Positions 34,298 to 43,618 are shown, counted from the first letter of the stretch. The stretch: DNA of 64,000 nucleotides from Guptibacillus hwajinpoensis (GCF_029277305.1 NZ_CP119526.1), one strand, 5' to 3'. Numbers and translations: made by a program. The notes: a model not told the origin generated them from the letters alone.

Positions 34298-34819
34298 CTA
34301 ATTTAATATAGAAAATTGCTTTATATCTGTTACTGATTTTTGACTTCCTCGTGGGAAGGCTGTGATTCCAGTTCGGACCATTTCTTTGATTCCGTATGGT
34401 CTTAGGAGATCGATAATGGCTTCGATTTTCTCTGAGTCTCCGGTCACCTGTACTGTAATGCTCTCGCGACTTACATCGATAATGGATGCACGGAATGGTT
34501 CGATAATTCCTGATATTTCACTTCTGATCTGCGCGTTACTAATGACTTTGATTAAAGCGAGCTCTCGGACTACGATTGCCTGATCTGTTATGTCCGAGAC
34601 CTTTAAGACATCGATTTGCTTATTCAACTGCTTGATAAGCTGCTCAATTTTCCCATCTCCGTCTACGTTTACAACGAATGTCATCTTCGAAACGCCTTCT
34701 GTTTCTGTATGACCTACCGTGATGCTTTCGATATTAAACTGCCTCTTCGTCATCAAGCCTGTAATACGATTTAGAACACCGCTTTGATTAATGACTGTTG
34801 CGGTAACGATTCGTTTCAT
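34298..34819 (-). CDS. ilvH: Acetolactate synthase regulatory (small) subunit
   Basis: This 173-residue subunit has an N-terminal ACT domain (NQSGVLNRITGLMTKRQFNIESI, about 11-33) and a C-terminal domain with RPYGIKEMVRTGITAFPRG. It mediates valine feedback on IlvB. ATG overlaps the ilvB stop by 4 bp (ATGA). Confidence 0.95.
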   Translation of the reverse strand: MKRIVTATVINQSGVLNRITGLMTKRQFNIESITVGHTETEGVSKMTFVVNVDGDGKIEQLIKQLNKQIDVLKVSDITDQAIVVRELALIKVISNAQIRSEISGIIEPFRASIIDVSRESITVQVTGDSEKIEAIIDLLRPYGIKEMVRTGITAFPRGSQKSVTDIKQFSILN

Positions 34820-36531
34820 GGTTTCACCCCAATCATCTGATGAAGCCCTTTACCAGGCGCAATCATTGGATATACATTTTCCTTTCCACTCACTCGACAA
34901 TCGATCAATACGGGATCTCGGTGTGAAAAGGCTTCTTCAAAAACACCTCTAGCTTCTTCTTGTGTTGTTACTTTATAAGACTTAATCCCATATGCTTCAC
35001 CTAGCTTCACAAAATCCGGTTGAACAGGAAGCAACGAATGAGAATAACGCTTTTCGTAGAACGCTTCTTGCCATTGCCTTACCATACCAAGTGTGTGGTT
35101 ATTCATGATAACGACCTTAACAGGTAGGTTCAGTTCTTGAAGTGTTGATAATTCTTGCAGAGTCATTTGGAAACCACCGTCACCTGTTAGCGCAACTACC
35201 GTTTGATCTGGAAATGCTAGCTGTGCGCCAACTGCTGCTGGGAAACCGAAGCCCATCGTTCCTAATCCACCTGATGTGACCCATCGATTGGCATCTGTAA
35301 AGGCGTAATATTGAGCGGCCCACATTTGATGCTGTCCAACGTCTGTCGTTATGATTGCGTCGCCTTTCGTATACTCATGGACAAGTTCAACGACCTGCTG
35401 TGGTAGAAACTCATCTGTATTCGTTTTTTTCCAGAGAGGATAATTCTTACTGTTCTCTGTTAATTGACTTCGCCATTCCTCTGTATCTGGTGTTTCTGAA
35501 TCAACATCTACTAGTTTCCTAAGAGCTTCTCTTGCATCCGATACGATCGGTATTTGCGTTGGTACGTTCTTTCCGATCTCAGCTGGATCTACATCAATGT
35601 GGGCAACGACTGCATTCTTCGCAAAATGAGCAAGGTTTCCTGTTAATCGATCGTCGAATCGTGCGCCGATGCTAATGAGCAGATCACATTCATATAAGGC
35701 CATATTCGCTGTATACGTTCCATGCATTCCTCCCATTCCTAGGAAGAGAGGATGCTGTCCTGGATAGCTTCCTAAACCGAGAAGTGTGTTGACCACTGGA
35801 ATCTTATTTTTCTCAGTAAATGTTAAAAGCTCTTTACCAGCATTGGCATGGAGGATACCAGCACCGGCTAGAATAACTGGTTTCTTTGCCTGACCAACCG
35901 CATCTGCAAGCTTCTTAATCTGCAAGATATTCGGTGAAAACGTTGGTTGATAGCCAGGTAAATGAATAGTTGAGTCGTAGTCGGGTGAAATGGTTTTGTT
36001 TGCCACATCCTTAGGGATATCAACGAGAACAGGACCGGGACGTCCTGTTGACGCAATGTGAAACGCTTCTTTAATGATTCTAGGTAGATCTTGAACGTCT
36101 CTAACCTGATAGTTATGCTTTGTAATTGGTGCCGTTATCCCCATAATGTCTGCTTCCTGAAAAGCATCTGTGCCAATGACAGTACTAGCAACCTGACCTG
36201 TGAAAATAACGAGTGGCAACGAATCCATCATGGCATCTGTAATGCCTGTTACTAGATTAGTAGCTCCTGGTCCTGAAGTTGCAATGACAACACCAGGCTT
36301 ACCACTAACTCTTGCATAACCTTCCGCTGCATGAATGGAACCCTGTTCATGTTTTGAGAGAATGTGCTTAATTGGTGATCGATACAATGCGTCATAGATT
36401 GGAAGAACCGCACCTCCTGGATATCCAAAGAGCACTTCTACATTTTCCTTTTTTAACGAATGAATCAACACTTCTGCCCCGGTCATTTCAGTTGTTATCG
36501 CTTCGGCTTCTGGTTTCGCCTTCGCCCGCAT
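34816..36531 (-). CDS. ilvB: Acetolactate synthase catalytic (large) subunit
   Basis: This 571-residue ThDP enzyme has the catalytic Glu in HEQGSIHAAEGYAR (residue about 60), FAD-binding middle domain and ThDP/Mg motif TGDGGFQMTLQELSTLQELNLP (about 436-457). It forms acetolactate and acetohydroxybutyrate. The frame opens at 36546, but GGAGG with 8-nt spacing supports the ATG at 36531. It follows a T-box leader. Confidence 0.95.
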   Translation of the reverse strand: MRAKAKPEAEAITTEMTGAEVLIHSLKKENVEVLFGYPGGAVLPIYDALYRSPIKHILSKHEQGSIHAAEGYARVSGKPGVVIATSGPGATNLVTGITDAMMDSLPLVIFTGQVASTVIGTDAFQEADIMGITAPITKHNYQVRDVQDLPRIIKEAFHIASTGRPGPVLVDIPKDVANKTISPDYDSTIHLPGYQPTFSPNILQIKKLADAVGQAKKPVILAGAGILHANAGKELLTFTEKNKIPVVNTLLGLGSYPGQHPLFLGMGGMHGTYTANMALYECDLLISIGARFDDRLTGNLAHFAKNAVVAHIDVDPAEIGKNVPTQIPIVSDAREALRKLVDVDSETPDTEEWRSQLTENSKNYPLWKKTNTDEFLPQQVVELVHEYTKGDAIITTDVGQHQMWAAQYYAFTDANRWVTSGGLGTMGFGFPAAVGAQLAFPDQTVVALTGDGGFQMTLQELSTLQELNLPVKVVIMNNHTLGMVRQWQEAFYEKRYSHSLLPVQPDFVKLGEAYGIKSYKVTTQEEARGVFEEAFSHRDPVLIDCRVSGKENVYPMIAPGKGLHQMIGVKP

Positions 36532-36589
36532 ACTCATACCCTCCAATGCTTTATTGTCTAACAGACTAACTTTCCTACCTTATAACTAT

Positions 36590-36646
36590 AAAAAAGCCTT
36601 CTCATCCCTACGCCGCATCTTACGGTCCATAGGGGTGAAAAGACTT
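36590..36646 (-). terminator. T-box terminator upstream of ilvB
   Basis: Minus strand CTTTTCACCCCTA pairs with TAGGGATGAGAAG, followed by GCTTTTTTAT. The 5' arm overlaps sequence next to the T-box core, as expected for mutually exclusive antiterminator and terminator. Confidence 0.85.
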
Positions 36647-36865
36647 CACGGTACCACCCTATTTTGCGACCTATTTGAACTAGTCGCCTCATGAACAGCT
36701 ATGCTGCTCGCTTTGATAACAAGTGTCAAAGGACACTTGGTTGATCCTAGCTTACTCATTTCAGATCAACACTCGGAGGGGATGTCGATTCAGGGGGTAA
36801 TACCGGCTTCCACCACTACCGGCTCTCTGGTTAATACCAAATCCTGATTCTTTTGCCTCGTCATC
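36590..36865 (-). promoter_or_regulatory. T-box leader controlling ilvBHC-leuABCD-ilvA
   Basis: The T-box core GGGTGGTACCG is at 36649-36659 on the minus strand. Upstream are AGAGAGCCGG (AG bulge) and GTGGTGGAAGCCGG (stem I distal part), then CTGAATCGACATCCCCTCC, where the specifier should lie. ATC (isoleucine) occurs there twice in plausible register, so tRNA-Ile sensing is the likeliest reading, but I could not fold it. The leader begins about 25 bp after the ilvE stop codon and therefore lies inside the transcription unit. Confidence 0.93.
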
Positions 36866-36890
36866 GATTATGAATATTTATTTGTTATCC

Positions 36891-37805
36891 TTATCCTGCT
36901 TGCACATCACGCTTAGACGGGTAAACACTTACGCCATCTACAGTGACAATGTTACGAAATGCTCCAAGAAGTTCATTTGTTGTTTTACCAGGTTTTCCTT
37001 CGCCGATTACTCGACCGTCTACTTTCACGACAGCAATAACCTCGGCAGCTGTACCAGTCAGAAACACTTCATCTGCAACATAGACATCATGTCGCGTAAA
37101 TGTTTCTTCCCTCATGTCATAACCTTTCTTTCTTGCGATCTCCATGATGGCATTTCTCGTAATACCTTCAAGCGCCCCAACGTAGCCAGGCGGTGTTTTA
37201 ATAACGTTGCCTTTTACAATAAAGATGTTATCAGCCGATCCTTCAGCAACATATCCTTGATCATTTAACATTAGAGCTTCGCTTACACCAGCAAGGTTGG
37301 CTTCGATTTTAACTAGAATGTTATTGAGGTAGTTCAATGATTTAACCTTTGGACTAAGTACATCCGACCGGTTCCTTCGACTCGCCACCGTTACGATATC
37401 AATTCCCGATTCATATAGATGCTTAGGGAACAAGGCCAGTGATTCTGCAATAACAATCACTTGAGGCTCCTTACATGTGAATGGATCAAGCCCTAGATTA
37501 CCAACACCGCGTGACACTACGATACGAATGTACGCATCTTGAAGTTTGTTCTTCTTCAGCGTCTCAACAATAATGTCAGTCATTTCCTCCTTGGTCTGCT
37601 TTATTTTCAGCATGATCGAATGAGCTGAATCATAAAGCCTCTCTAGATGGTGCTCTAGTCTGAAGACGTTGCCGTCGTACATTCTAATTCCTTCGAACAC
37701 CCCATCGCCATAGAGGAAGCCATGATCGTATACCGATACTTTGGCATCTTCTTTTTTTACAAATTCTTTATTAAGGTAGATCCACTGTTCACTCACCTTG
37801 TTCAC
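36891..37805 (-). CDS. ilvE: Branched-chain amino acid aminotransferase
   Basis: This 304-residue class IV PLP aminotransferase has the PLP lysine in LSPKVKSLNYLNNIL (about residue 160), the DHGFLYGDGVFEGIR segment and the phosphate-binding FLTGTAAEV. It does the final transamination for Ile, Leu and Val. First gene of the transcription unit, preceded by a promoter and two cre-like sites, and upstream of the T-box, so it escapes T-box control. Confidence 0.93.
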   Translation of the reverse strand: MNKVSEQWIYLNKEFVKKEDAKVSVYDHGFLYGDGVFEGIRMYDGNVFRLEHHLERLYDSAHSIMLKIKQTKEEMTDIIVETLKKNKLQDAYIRIVVSRGVGNLGLDPFTCKEPQVIVIAESLALFPKHLYESGIDIVTVASRRNRSDVLSPKVKSLNYLNNILVKIEANLAGVSEALMLNDQGYVAEGSADNIFIVKGNVIKTPPGYVGALEGITRNAIMEIARKKGYDMREETFTRHDVYVADEVFLTGTAAEVIAVVKVDGRVIGEGKPGKTTNELLGAFRNIVTVDGVSVYPSKRDVQAG

Positions 37806-37929
37806 TCCTTTCTGTTTATTAGATAGACGCAGTAAAGCATCAAGATGTTATTTAAGGACCATTTCTTTTAAGTTCGGCCCTTCGCTTGTTTAGTGTGAGT
37901 TGTTTGAATACTTTGTTTAATTGAGGATT

Positions 37930-37958
37930 ATATTACGCCGGTTTGAAGTGTAGGTCAA
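37930..37958 (-). promoter_or_regulatory. SigA-type promoter of ilvE and the ilv-leu operon
   Basis: Minus strand TTGACC, a 17-bp spacer and TAATAT, about 125 bp upstream of the ilvE start. No other convincing promoter was seen between ilvE and ilvB. Confidence 0.7.
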
Positions 37959-38004
37959 CACCCCTTTTGAAAGTTTTTTGATAATTTAGATATATCAGTC
38001 TTTT

Positions 38005-38018
38005 TGGAACCGCTTACA
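38005..38018. promoter_or_regulatory. CcpA cre-like site upstream of ilvE promoter
   Basis: TGGAACCGCTTACA resembles the cre consensus TGWAANCGNTNWCA. It is about 47 bp upstream of the -35 element, a position compatible with CcpA activation, which is known for the B. subtilis ilv-leu operon. Confidence 0.5.
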
Positions 38019-38071
38019 TCATTGCCAAGCGTGAGATTTCATAACACAATATTTTTTATTGTAAATTTTAA

Positions 38072-38084
38072 TAAAGCGCTTACA
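38072..38084. promoter_or_regulatory. Second cre-like site upstream of ilvE promoter
   Basis: TAAAGCGCTTACA contains the symmetrical AAAGCGCTT core of cre sites. It lies close to the hom terminator. Confidence 0.5.
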
Positions 38085-38095
38085 TAAATAGAATT

Positions 38096-38122
38096 GAAAA
38101 AACCCCTCTATTTTTGAGGGGA
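38096..38122 (-). terminator. Terminator of the met operon after hom
   Basis: Minus strand CCCCTC / GAGGGG with a seven-base loop, followed by TTTTTTC, directly after the hom stop codon. Confidence 0.88.
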
Positions 38123-38130
38123 ATGAATAC

Positions 38131-39336
38131 TTATACAAGAGCCAGATTAGACCTATCATGCTCCTTAATCAAACCCTTGAGCGGATATAGCTTGAGGAAA
38201 GGGTTTTGCTCGAGATACGTTTCGATATCGCTTCTATTACCACTAGCATAATATGCACCATTTTCTGATAAAGGGAGAAGTTCAATCGACATCACTTCTG
38301 AGATCTCACCTAACAATAACCAGTCAGGTACTTCAGCTCCATTCTCCTTAGATGGAGAATAAAAGACACTTTCGGAACTGTTGCGGTAGAGGCTAAGTAA
38401 ATCCTCAATCATAGCGCTAGCAGTTGGATAAGCACCTGCACCAGGTCCATTTAGTGTAATACTACCTGCTAAGTTACCAGTTACTTGGAGTGCGTTGTTG
38501 ACACCCGCTACATGGAAAAATGGATGAGATGATGTGACCGCGACTGGCTCTACTGAAATGACAGGTCCATCAGCACTTGGCTTGAGCGATGCGATGTGTT
38601 TTATTCGAAAGCCAATTGATTCCGCTTTTTTGATGTCTGCAGACGTCACTTCGTCAATTCCCTTTCTTATAATTCTGTCCCATTCGGGCTGCTCGCCATA
38701 GACAAGGTCTGAGAGAATGAGAATTTTATAGAAAGCATCCCATCCCTTAATGTCATTCGTCGGATCAGCTTCCGCATAGCCTTTCTCTTTAGCTTCATTA
38801 AGCGCTTGTTCAAATGAGAGCTCTTTTTGCTGTAGTTCACTAAGAATGAAATTCGATGTTCCGTTTAAGATTCCGCTGATTTCTTGAATTTGATTGCTCT
38901 TTAATCCTTCTCTCAATGTGCTTAAGATTGGGATAGACGCTGCCACTGCCGCTTCGTACCTTAATCCAACCTTGTATTTGGTCGCAAGGCTCCTTAGCTC
39001 TTTGCCTTTATGTGCTAATAACTCTTTATTAGCACTAACAATATGACAGCCTTTTTCGATAAATTTAGCTAAATACGTTCGAGCAGGTTCAACACCAATA
39101 ATCGCTTCAAAAACGACATCAAGCTGAGGTAGACTCAGTAGATCTTCGACATTAGTCGTTAGTAGTACATTATTGTCTACTTCTCTATTGATGTCTCCAT
39201 CTTTAATTAATATGGCATCTATTGAAATTGTCTTACCAAGCAAACTCTCTAACTGCTCTCGCTGTTCTTCAATGCTTTCGTATATCCCTTTACCGACTGT
39301 CCCGAAACCAATCAGTGCTACATGAAGTGTTTCCAC
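38131..39336 (-). CDS. hom: Homoserine dehydrogenase lacking the ACT domain
   Basis: This enzyme reduces aspartate semialdehyde to homoserine. The roughly 401-residue protein has the NAD(P) motif GFGTVGKGIYE, the catalytic ANKELLA segment, GILNGTSNFIL and EADPTNDIKGWDA. After about residue 325, where a regulatory ACT domain usually follows, the tail is short and unlike ACT. The start is uncertain: GGGGGTG fits a GTG at 39336, while an ATG at 39351 overlaps the acs stop. Being in the SAM-switched met operon, it may be a methionine-dedicated paralogue; a second hom would be expected elsewhere for threonine. Confidence 0.85.
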   Translation of the reverse strand: METLHVALIGFGTVGKGIYESIEEQREQLESLLGKTISIDAILIKDGDINREVDNNVLLTTNVEDLLSLPQLDVVFEAIIGVEPARTYLAKFIEKGCHIVSANKELLAHKGKELRSLATKYKVGLRYEAAVAASIPILSTLREGLKSNQIQEISGILNGTSNFILSELQQKELSFEQALNEAKEKGYAEADPTNDIKGWDAFYKILILSDLVYGEQPEWDRIIRKGIDEVTSADIKKAESIGFRIKHIASLKPSADGPVISVEPVAVTSSHPFFHVAGVNNALQVTGNLAGSITLNGPGAGAYPTASAMIEDLLSLYRNSSESVFYSPSKENGAEVPDWLLLGEISEVMSIELLPLSENGAYYASGNRSDIETYLEQNPFLKLYPLKGLIKEHDRSNLALV

Positions 39337-39350
39337 TGACATCACCCCCA

Positions 39351-41003
39351 TTATTGTATTGACCGCTCTTTCAATACTCTACGTAAAATTTTCCCGCTGA
39401 TTTTTGTTTTCGGAAGCTCATCTAGTACTTCTATTTCTCTAGGAGCAGCATGTGCAGCGAGATTCTTTCTTACGTGAAGTCGAATATCTTGGATAAGTTC
39501 ATCCGTTTGTTCATAGCCTGTACGTAAGGTGATGTATGCTTTAACGATTTCTCCCCTTACTTTATCCGGTTTCCCCACAACACCTGCTTCTGCTACTGCT
39601 GGGTGGGTAATCAGCCCACTTTCGACTTCAAACGGTCCAATTCGCTCCCCAGAAGAATTAATCATATCGTCGTCACGTCCCTGAAAGAAAACATATCCTT
39701 CCTCATCTTGATAAGCAAGGTCTCCTGAGACATACCATCCTTTGTATGGAAAGTAACTTTCGAATTTCTCCAAGTTATTCCACACGGTTTTCATCAAGCC
39801 TGGCCACGGAGCTTCAATTGCAAGCTGACCCGTTTGCCCTGCCGGCAACTTATTTCCATCTTCATCAAGGATCCCTACCTTTACACCTGGAAAGGGACGC
39901 CCCATTGATCCTGGCTTAATAACTTCACCCGGAAAATTAACAATGAGATGCCCTCCCGTTTCTGTCATCCACCATGTGTCGTGAATTCGCTGCCCCCACA
40001 CTCGGAATGCCCAATCAATTACTTCTGGATTCAGTGGTTCGCCTACACTCAAAATGTGGCGAAGCGAATTCAGATTATAGTTTTGTACGATATCTTCATT
40101 TGCCATTAACATCCGAAATGCAGTAGGTGCACTATACCAAATTGTGACATTCAATTGATCAATTAGGCTATACCATTGATCTGCATCAAATCGTCCACCT
40201 GAAATAACAATAGTTGCTCGATTCAACCATGGTGCAAAAAGTCCGTACACACTTCCCGTCACCCATCCTGGATGAGAAGTACACCAGTATACATCTGTTT
40301 CCTTTATGTCAAGAACCCAATGTCCAGTCTGATAATGATGAATAATAGAACGATGAGCGTGTAGTACTCCTTTAGGTTTGCCTGTCGATCCGCTCGTATA
40401 ATGAAGAATTAAACCATCTTCTGGATCAACCCATTCAATCGGAGATTTACTCCCAACAATGGTGTTCTCTATTTCCGTTGCTGTAAGAATAAGATTTAAT
40501 GAAGGAATGTCTTTCACAGGAACACGTTTCCAAAGCTCCTCATCTGTAAGGAGAACGGTTCCCTCACAGTCATTGATACGATCCTTCACGGCTTCTTCCA
40601 TAAAAGCTTCAAAGAGTGGTGCGGCAATAGCACCGACTTTAATAACAGCAAGAATGGCAATGTAGCATTCAGGATTTTTCGGTAGAAAGATAAAAACTCT
40701 TTCTCCTCGTTCAACTCCGTGCTTCTTTAATACAGCAGCATAGTGATCTGTTTTTTCTTTTATTTCACTAAACGTAAGCGATTGTTTTGTGTCTCCATTA
40801 ACATAATGTAAAGCTGTTTTATTTCCGTACCCATTTGCGACATGCCGATCAATGCATTCGTAAGCGGCATTCATTTTTCCAGTAGAATGATTAATCAATC
40901 GATTCTCTTGATTTTGCCATTCAAATGTAGAGTAGATTTCCTTATAGCTCCCTAGATTTGTTTCTAAAGCTTGTGAAGGAAGTTGGTTTGTCGTCGTGGT
41001 CAT
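39351..41003 (-). CDS. Acetyl-CoA synthetase-like AMP-forming acyl-CoA synthetase
   Basis: This 550-residue ANL-family enzyme has the P-loop LHYTSGSTGKPKGVLHAH, the DTWWMTETGG motif and the C-terminal catalytic lysine in LPKTKISGKILRR. The second Trp in DTWWMTETGG corresponds to the residue that restricts acyl pocket size to acetate in Acs. I therefore favour acetate as substrate, though propionate is possible. It is shorter than classical Acs, similar to AcsA of Bacillus. Its place between ssu and hom in a methionine operon suggests recycling of acetate released by MetY. Confidence 0.82.
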   Translation of the reverse strand: MTTTTNQLPSQALETNLGSYKEIYSTFEWQNQENRLINHSTGKMNAAYECIDRHVANGYGNKTALHYVNGDTKQSLTFSEIKEKTDHYAAVLKKHGVERGERVFIFLPKNPECYIAILAVIKVGAIAAPLFEAFMEEAVKDRINDCEGTVLLTDEELWKRVPVKDIPSLNLILTATEIENTIVGSKSPIEWVDPEDGLILHYTSGSTGKPKGVLHAHRSIIHHYQTGHWVLDIKETDVYWCTSHPGWVTGSVYGLFAPWLNRATIVISGGRFDADQWYSLIDQLNVTIWYSAPTAFRMLMANEDIVQNYNLNSLRHILSVGEPLNPEVIDWAFRVWGQRIHDTWWMTETGGHLIVNFPGEVIKPGSMGRPFPGVKVGILDEDGNKLPAGQTGQLAIEAPWPGLMKTVWNNLEKFESYFPYKGWYVSGDLAYQDEEGYVFFQGRDDDMINSSGERIGPFEVESGLITHPAVAEAGVVGKPDKVRGEIVKAYITLRTGYEQTDELIQDIRLHVRKNLAAHAAPREIEVLDELPKTKISGKILRRVLKERSIQ

Positions 41004-41020
41004 ATGCTGATCCCTCCTGG

Positions 41021-41758
41021 CTAGTTTACAGGTGTCGTTAATTCCAACCTGTTTAGAATATGTTCTTTATACGCGGCTAGCTTTGCGCTTCCACGGGAGC
41101 GAGGTCGTGGTTCATCAATTAGTAGCTCTTCATCTATTGTTCCAGGCTGTCCTTTCAAGATGATAAGTCGGTCACATAAATAGAGCGCCTCTTCAACATC
41201 GTGTGTTACAAGTAGAATCGTAGTTTGGTAAGCTTCCCAAATCTCTAATAATAAGTCTTGTAGCTTCATCTTCGTAAAAGCATCAAGGGCACTAAACGGC
41301 TCATCAAGCAACAAGTATTCAGGTGAGGTGACAAGAGCACGTGCAATCGCAACGCGCTGCGCCATCCCCCCTGAAAGTTGTTTAGGATAGTCACTTTCGT
41401 TTCCCTTAAGCCCTACAAGATCCAAGTATCTTGCTGCGTTCTTTTGCTTCTCATCTTTTCTTCCACTTAAGCCAAACGAGACATTCTCTATTACCGATAA
41501 CCACGGCATAAGTCTTGGCTGTTGAAAAATAAAGCCGAGTCGTTCATCAACATGTCTGCAAACCTGACCATCTAGAAGAACATCACCACTGTAAGACGTA
41601 TCTAACCCTGATACCGCTCGTAACAGCGTACTTTTTCCACAGCCGCTCGTTCCTAGAATGCCGATGATTTCTCCGCGCTCAGTACTAAATGAGATGTTTT
41701 CAATCGCTTTTCTATTCTCAAATTCCTTACTAACGTTCCGAACTTTTAGACTCATCAT
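41021..41758 (-). CDS. ssuB: SsuB/TauB-type ABC transporter ATPase
   Basis: This 245-residue ATPase has Walker A GTSGCGKSTLLRA, signature LSGGMAQRVAIARAL and Walker B YLLLDEPFSALD. It belongs to the aliphatic-sulfonate/taurine/nitrate importer branch. ATG at 41758 (or 41755) behind GAGGAGG. No SsuD/SsuE monooxygenase is adjacent, so the sulfur source is not defined. Confidence 0.85.
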   Translation of the reverse strand: MMSLKVRNVSKEFENRKAIENISFSTERGEIIGILGTSGCGKSTLLRAVSGLDTSYSGDVLLDGQVCRHVDERLGFIFQQPRLMPWLSVIENVSFGLSGRKDEKQKNAARYLDLVGLKGNESDYPKQLSGGMAQRVAIARALVTSPEYLLLDEPFSALDAFTKMKLQDLLLEIWEAYQTTILLVTHDVEEALYLCDRLIILKGQPGTIDEELLIDEPRPRSRGSAKLAAYKEHILNRLELTTPVN

Positions 41759-41767
41759 GGACCCTCC

Positions 41768-42601
41768 TCACCGTTGTTCCATCCGATCTTGCCAATGGAG
41801 TGATCTATTTTCTATCTTTTTCAATAATGCATCAGTCGCTTTGCCGAGCACCGCAAACAGAACAATGCTTGCAATAATAAGTTCAGGAGAGTACGTGTTC
41901 TGTCCAAGAACAAGCAAGTAGCCAAGTCCCTGACTTGCTCCCATTAATTCTGCCGCTACAACAAACATCCAACCAAGTCCCAGTCCGCTTCTCAGGCCTA
42001 CTAGAAAAGAAGGAAGTGATGCAGGAAGAATAATTCTTTTAACAAGTTGAAAACTGCTTAGTCCGTACATTTTTCCTACCTCAATTAATTGACGATCAAC
42101 GCTCAAGATTCCGCTCACAACATTTAGATAGACTGGGAAGAAAACACCAACGGCAATTAACGTCACTTTCGATGCTTCAGCAATGCCCATCCAAAGAATA
42201 AAGAGGGGAACCCACGCTAGAGATGGTATGGAGCGGAACGCCTGAATAATAGGATCAAAAAGCTGTTCCGCTTTTCGATAAAAGCCTACAAATGAACCTA
42301 GTATTAAGGCAGCAAAAGCGCCTAAAAGAAATCCAATAAATATACGATAAAGTGTAATTCCGATATGCCCCCAAAGCGAGCCATCAGCACCCAGCTCGAT
42401 TATCGTGTTTACAATAACTGTTGGTGCTGGTAGCAAATAGGTGGGGAGGATGGCTAATCGACTTAGTGCTTCCCAGATCAAAAGCAATAGAATAGGAAGG
42501 ATACTCCCGATAATGGCAGGGTGTACTGTTAGTTTCTTTTTATTAGGCGCCTTCTCTAGACTTCTAAGCGGTAAGGCTTCCGAATGCCCTTGTCTCGCCA
42601 T
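41768..42601 (-). CDS. ssuC: SsuC/TauC-type ABC transporter permease
   Basis: This 277-residue permease has six hydrophobic helices and the cytoplasmic loop KMYGLSSFQLVKRIILPASLP (about 165-185) that docks to SsuB. N-terminal 25 residues are polar and basic. It lies directly between the binding protein and ATPase genes. Confidence 0.86.
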   Translation of the reverse strand: MARQGHSEALPLRSLEKAPNKKKLTVHPAIIGSILPILLLLIWEALSRLAILPTYLLPAPTVIVNTIIELGADGSLWGHIGITLYRIFIGFLLGAFAALILGSFVGFYRKAEQLFDPIIQAFRSIPSLAWVPLFILWMGIAEASKVTLIAVGVFFPVYLNVVSGILSVDRQLIEVGKMYGLSSFQLVKRIILPASLPSFLVGLRSGLGLGWMFVVAAELMGASQGLGYLLVLGQNTYSPELIIASIVLFAVLGKATDALLKKIENRSLHWQDRMEQR

Positions 42602-42616
42602 ATCAACCGCTCCTTT

Positions 42617-43618
42617 CTATTTCGTAATAACTTCTTCTGCGAAGGTTGGATCAATTAACTCATTCGTTAATTCTTCAACATCTGCTTCAGCGTCAATAAT
42701 CTCACTTTCTTGCAGAACGTTACCTGCTGCTATAATCGCTTCTTTCTGCTCTTCTCCTGGAATCGGATTTGAGAAATCATTACGTTCTAACTGTTTCTTG
42801 GCTACATCTAACTGAATGTCCGCTTCTTCAGCTAGTAGCTCAGCTGCTTCTTCTGGATGATCAAGGATCCACTGTCTAGCTTTCTCGTAGACGTTAATCA
42901 CGCGTTTCACATGTTCAGGATATTTTTCAGCAAACTCTGTGCGCGTATTCAAAAACCCGTACGTGTTCAAATCTGCATTTCGATAGAAAAGTTCAGCATC
43001 TGTCTCAAGTTCTACCCTTGCCATATGAGGATCAAGACCAGCCCATGCATCAACTTGACCGGTGCTTAGTGCCGAAGCCCCATCTCCGTGCTGAAGGTTT
43101 ACCAGCTCAATGTCATCCTGAGATAATCCAGCTTCATTTAAAGAACGAAGTAAGAAAATGTATGGATCTGTTCCTAGCGTCGCAGCTACTTTTTTTCCTT
43201 TTAAATCTTCTACACTACTAATCTCGGAATCTTTATTAGTGACGAGCGCTGTCCACTCAGGCTTTGAATAAATATAAACGTTCTTAACCGGCGCTCCTTT
43301 TGCTTTTGCCATTAAAGCAGCTGCGCCTGCAGTCGAACCAAAGTCAACGCTGTTACTCGTTAGAAATTCCAATGCCTTATTACTTCCTTGACTGAGCACA
43401 TATTCGATTTGAATGTTGTCGTCCTTAAATTCTTCTTCAAGGAACCCAAATTTCTTTACAACTAGACTAGTTGGTGAGTAATAAGCATAGTCAACTCGAA
43501 TTTCCTCTGGTGCACTTGAATTAGCTTCTGACGAAGAGCAACCTGCACTAATTAGAACGACAACCGCTAGCAAGAGTACACTTAACCTTCTAACATCAAT
43601 CCATTGAATTTTTCTCAT
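42617..43618 (-). CDS. ssuA: SsuA-like sulfonate-binding lipoprotein
   Basis: This 333-residue lipoprotein has lipobox ISAGC (Cys at residue 27), then a periplasmic-binding-protein domain of the NMT1/SsuA family with FLTSNSVDFGSTAGAAALMA and DAWAGLDPHMAR. It probably binds an organosulfur compound outside the membrane. SAM-riboswitch control of this operon supports a sulfur-supply role. Confidence 0.85.
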   Translation of the reverse strand: MRKIQWIDVRRLSVLLLAVVVLISAGCSSSEANSSAPEEIRVDYAYYSPTSLVVKKFGFLEEEFKDDNIQIEYVLSQGSNKALEFLTSNSVDFGSTAGAAALMAKAKGAPVKNVYIYSKPEWTALVTNKDSEISSVEDLKGKKVAATLGTDPYIFLLRSLNEAGLSQDDIELVNLQHGDGASALSTGQVDAWAGLDPHMARVELETDAELFYRNADLNTYGFLNTRTEFAEKYPEHVKRVINVYEKARQWILDHPEEAAELLAEEADIQLDVAKKQLERNDFSNPIPGEEQKEAIIAAGNVLQESEIIDAEADVEELTNELIDPTFAEEVITK

